This document shows positions 63,853 through 64,000 of a stretch of DNA of 64,000 nt, piece by piece. The first letter of the stretch is position 1, and each line of letters begins with the position of its first letter. Made by a program: the position numbers and the translations under genes. The notes beneath the pieces were generated by a model that was given only the letters and a program-made list of their open reading frames with translations, was not told the DNA's origin and ran no database searches. Location of the stretch: the NCBI RefSeq assembly GCF_000685275.1, contig NZ_ARYK01000004.1, positions 186,001 to 250,000 of the forward strand. The letters are read 5' to 3'. Source of the DNA: Hyphomonas johnsonii MHS-2. Its GTDB lineage: Bacteria > Pseudomonadota > Alphaproteobacteria > Caulobacterales > Hyphomonadaceae.

Positions 63853-64000
63853 ATGAGCAGCAATGCCATGCCACGTTACAGCGAGTTCTACAGCGCCTAT
63901 GCCGCGGGCCGCCTCGATCCGGGGTTTGCACTCCTTGTCGAGACACAGGGCGCGCTGCGGGCCGATGTCCGCGAGGCCGTTGCGGCAAGCGAGTCAATCG
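63853..64000 (+). CDS. ChrR-like anti-sigma factor, 5' end, lacking zinc ligands
   Basis: The first 49 codons lie in the window, starting 30 bases after the sigma gene stop. The pattern SEFYSAYAAGRLDPGFALLVETQGALRADVREAV matches the N-terminal anti-sigma domain of ChrR, but the positions of the zinc-binding His and two Cys are filled by Gln, Arg and Val. It may still bind the sigma factor through hydrophobic contacts. The rest lies beyond the window. Confidence 0.7.
   Translation, partial: MSSNAMPRYSEFYSAYAAGRLDPGFALLVETQGALRADVREAVAASESI

Overview
The window is a continuous piece of a GC-rich alphaproteobacterial chromosome. The gene set points to a Hyphomonadaceae/Caulobacterales-like aerobic, probably aquatic heterotroph: PhaR/PHB metabolism, a RegB-RegA redox two-component system with a divergent SCO1/SenC, a TonB-dependent receptor, a lipoprotein PQQ dehydrogenase, tol-pal next to ruvCAB, and an ECF sigma factor followed by a ChrR-like anti-sigma. 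This placement is inferred from gene content; no rRNA or marker tree was available. Genes are dense on both strands, with many 4-base ATGA overlaps.

Layout. 1-13 kb: the 5' end of a PhaB-like acetoacetyl-CoA reductase diverging from phaR, two unknown proteins, a GT2 and an ArnT-like glycosyltransferase, an exported M20 amidohydrolase convergent with a TonB-dependent receptor, regA-regB diverging from a SCO1 lipoprotein, and 3-hydroxybutyrate dehydrogenase. 12-19 kb: DUF350, trypsin-like protease and pyrF in one run, a lipoprotein PQQ-cytochrome c dehydrogenase, an unknown anchored protein, a sulfotransferase, GST and YciI. 19-30 kb: a TetR regulator with repeated operator-like sites and a micro-ORF, tsaD, a nuclease, lepA, a chagasin-like inhibitor, a Rieske oxygenase, a fasciclin lipoprotein, and ruvC-ruvA-ruvB with a REP-like inverted repeat between ruvC and ruvA. 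30-42 kb: ybgC, a His-rich PadR regulator with two perfect palindromes, a phosphatase-like protein, cardiolipin synthase, then tolQ-tolR-tolA-tolB-pal-cpoB-tilS-ftsH, punctuated by clear intrinsic terminators.

42-48 kb is accessory. After small enzymes and a DUF4440 lipoprotein, two REP-like hairpin elements introduce an AT-richer segment (about 45.6-48.2 kb). It carries a translationally coupled pair, a DUF5343 protein and a Swt1-type HEPN protein (candidate RNase, R-x4-H motif), and a convergent Doc/Fic-family gene with an intact HPFYDANKR motif. This is the best candidate for an undescribed (probably anti-phage or toxin-like) system here.

48-64 kb: a TPP riboswitch leads a YjbR-DUF1801-thiC operon; an ArsR-SRPBCC pair has two operator palindromes; then come small redox and membrane proteins, a large GGDEF-EAL protein, a 59-residue Myb/SANT-like protein, an orphan flavin-dependent halogenase, rlmN, an OmpA-like lipoprotein with a 5' UTR hairpin, a DJ-1/PfpI protein, a PlsC-like acyltransferase, an IalB-like protein, and an ECF sigma factor with a truncated ChrR-like anti-sigma whose zinc ligands are replaced. 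No rRNA, tRNA, CRISPR array or intact insertion sequence was seen.
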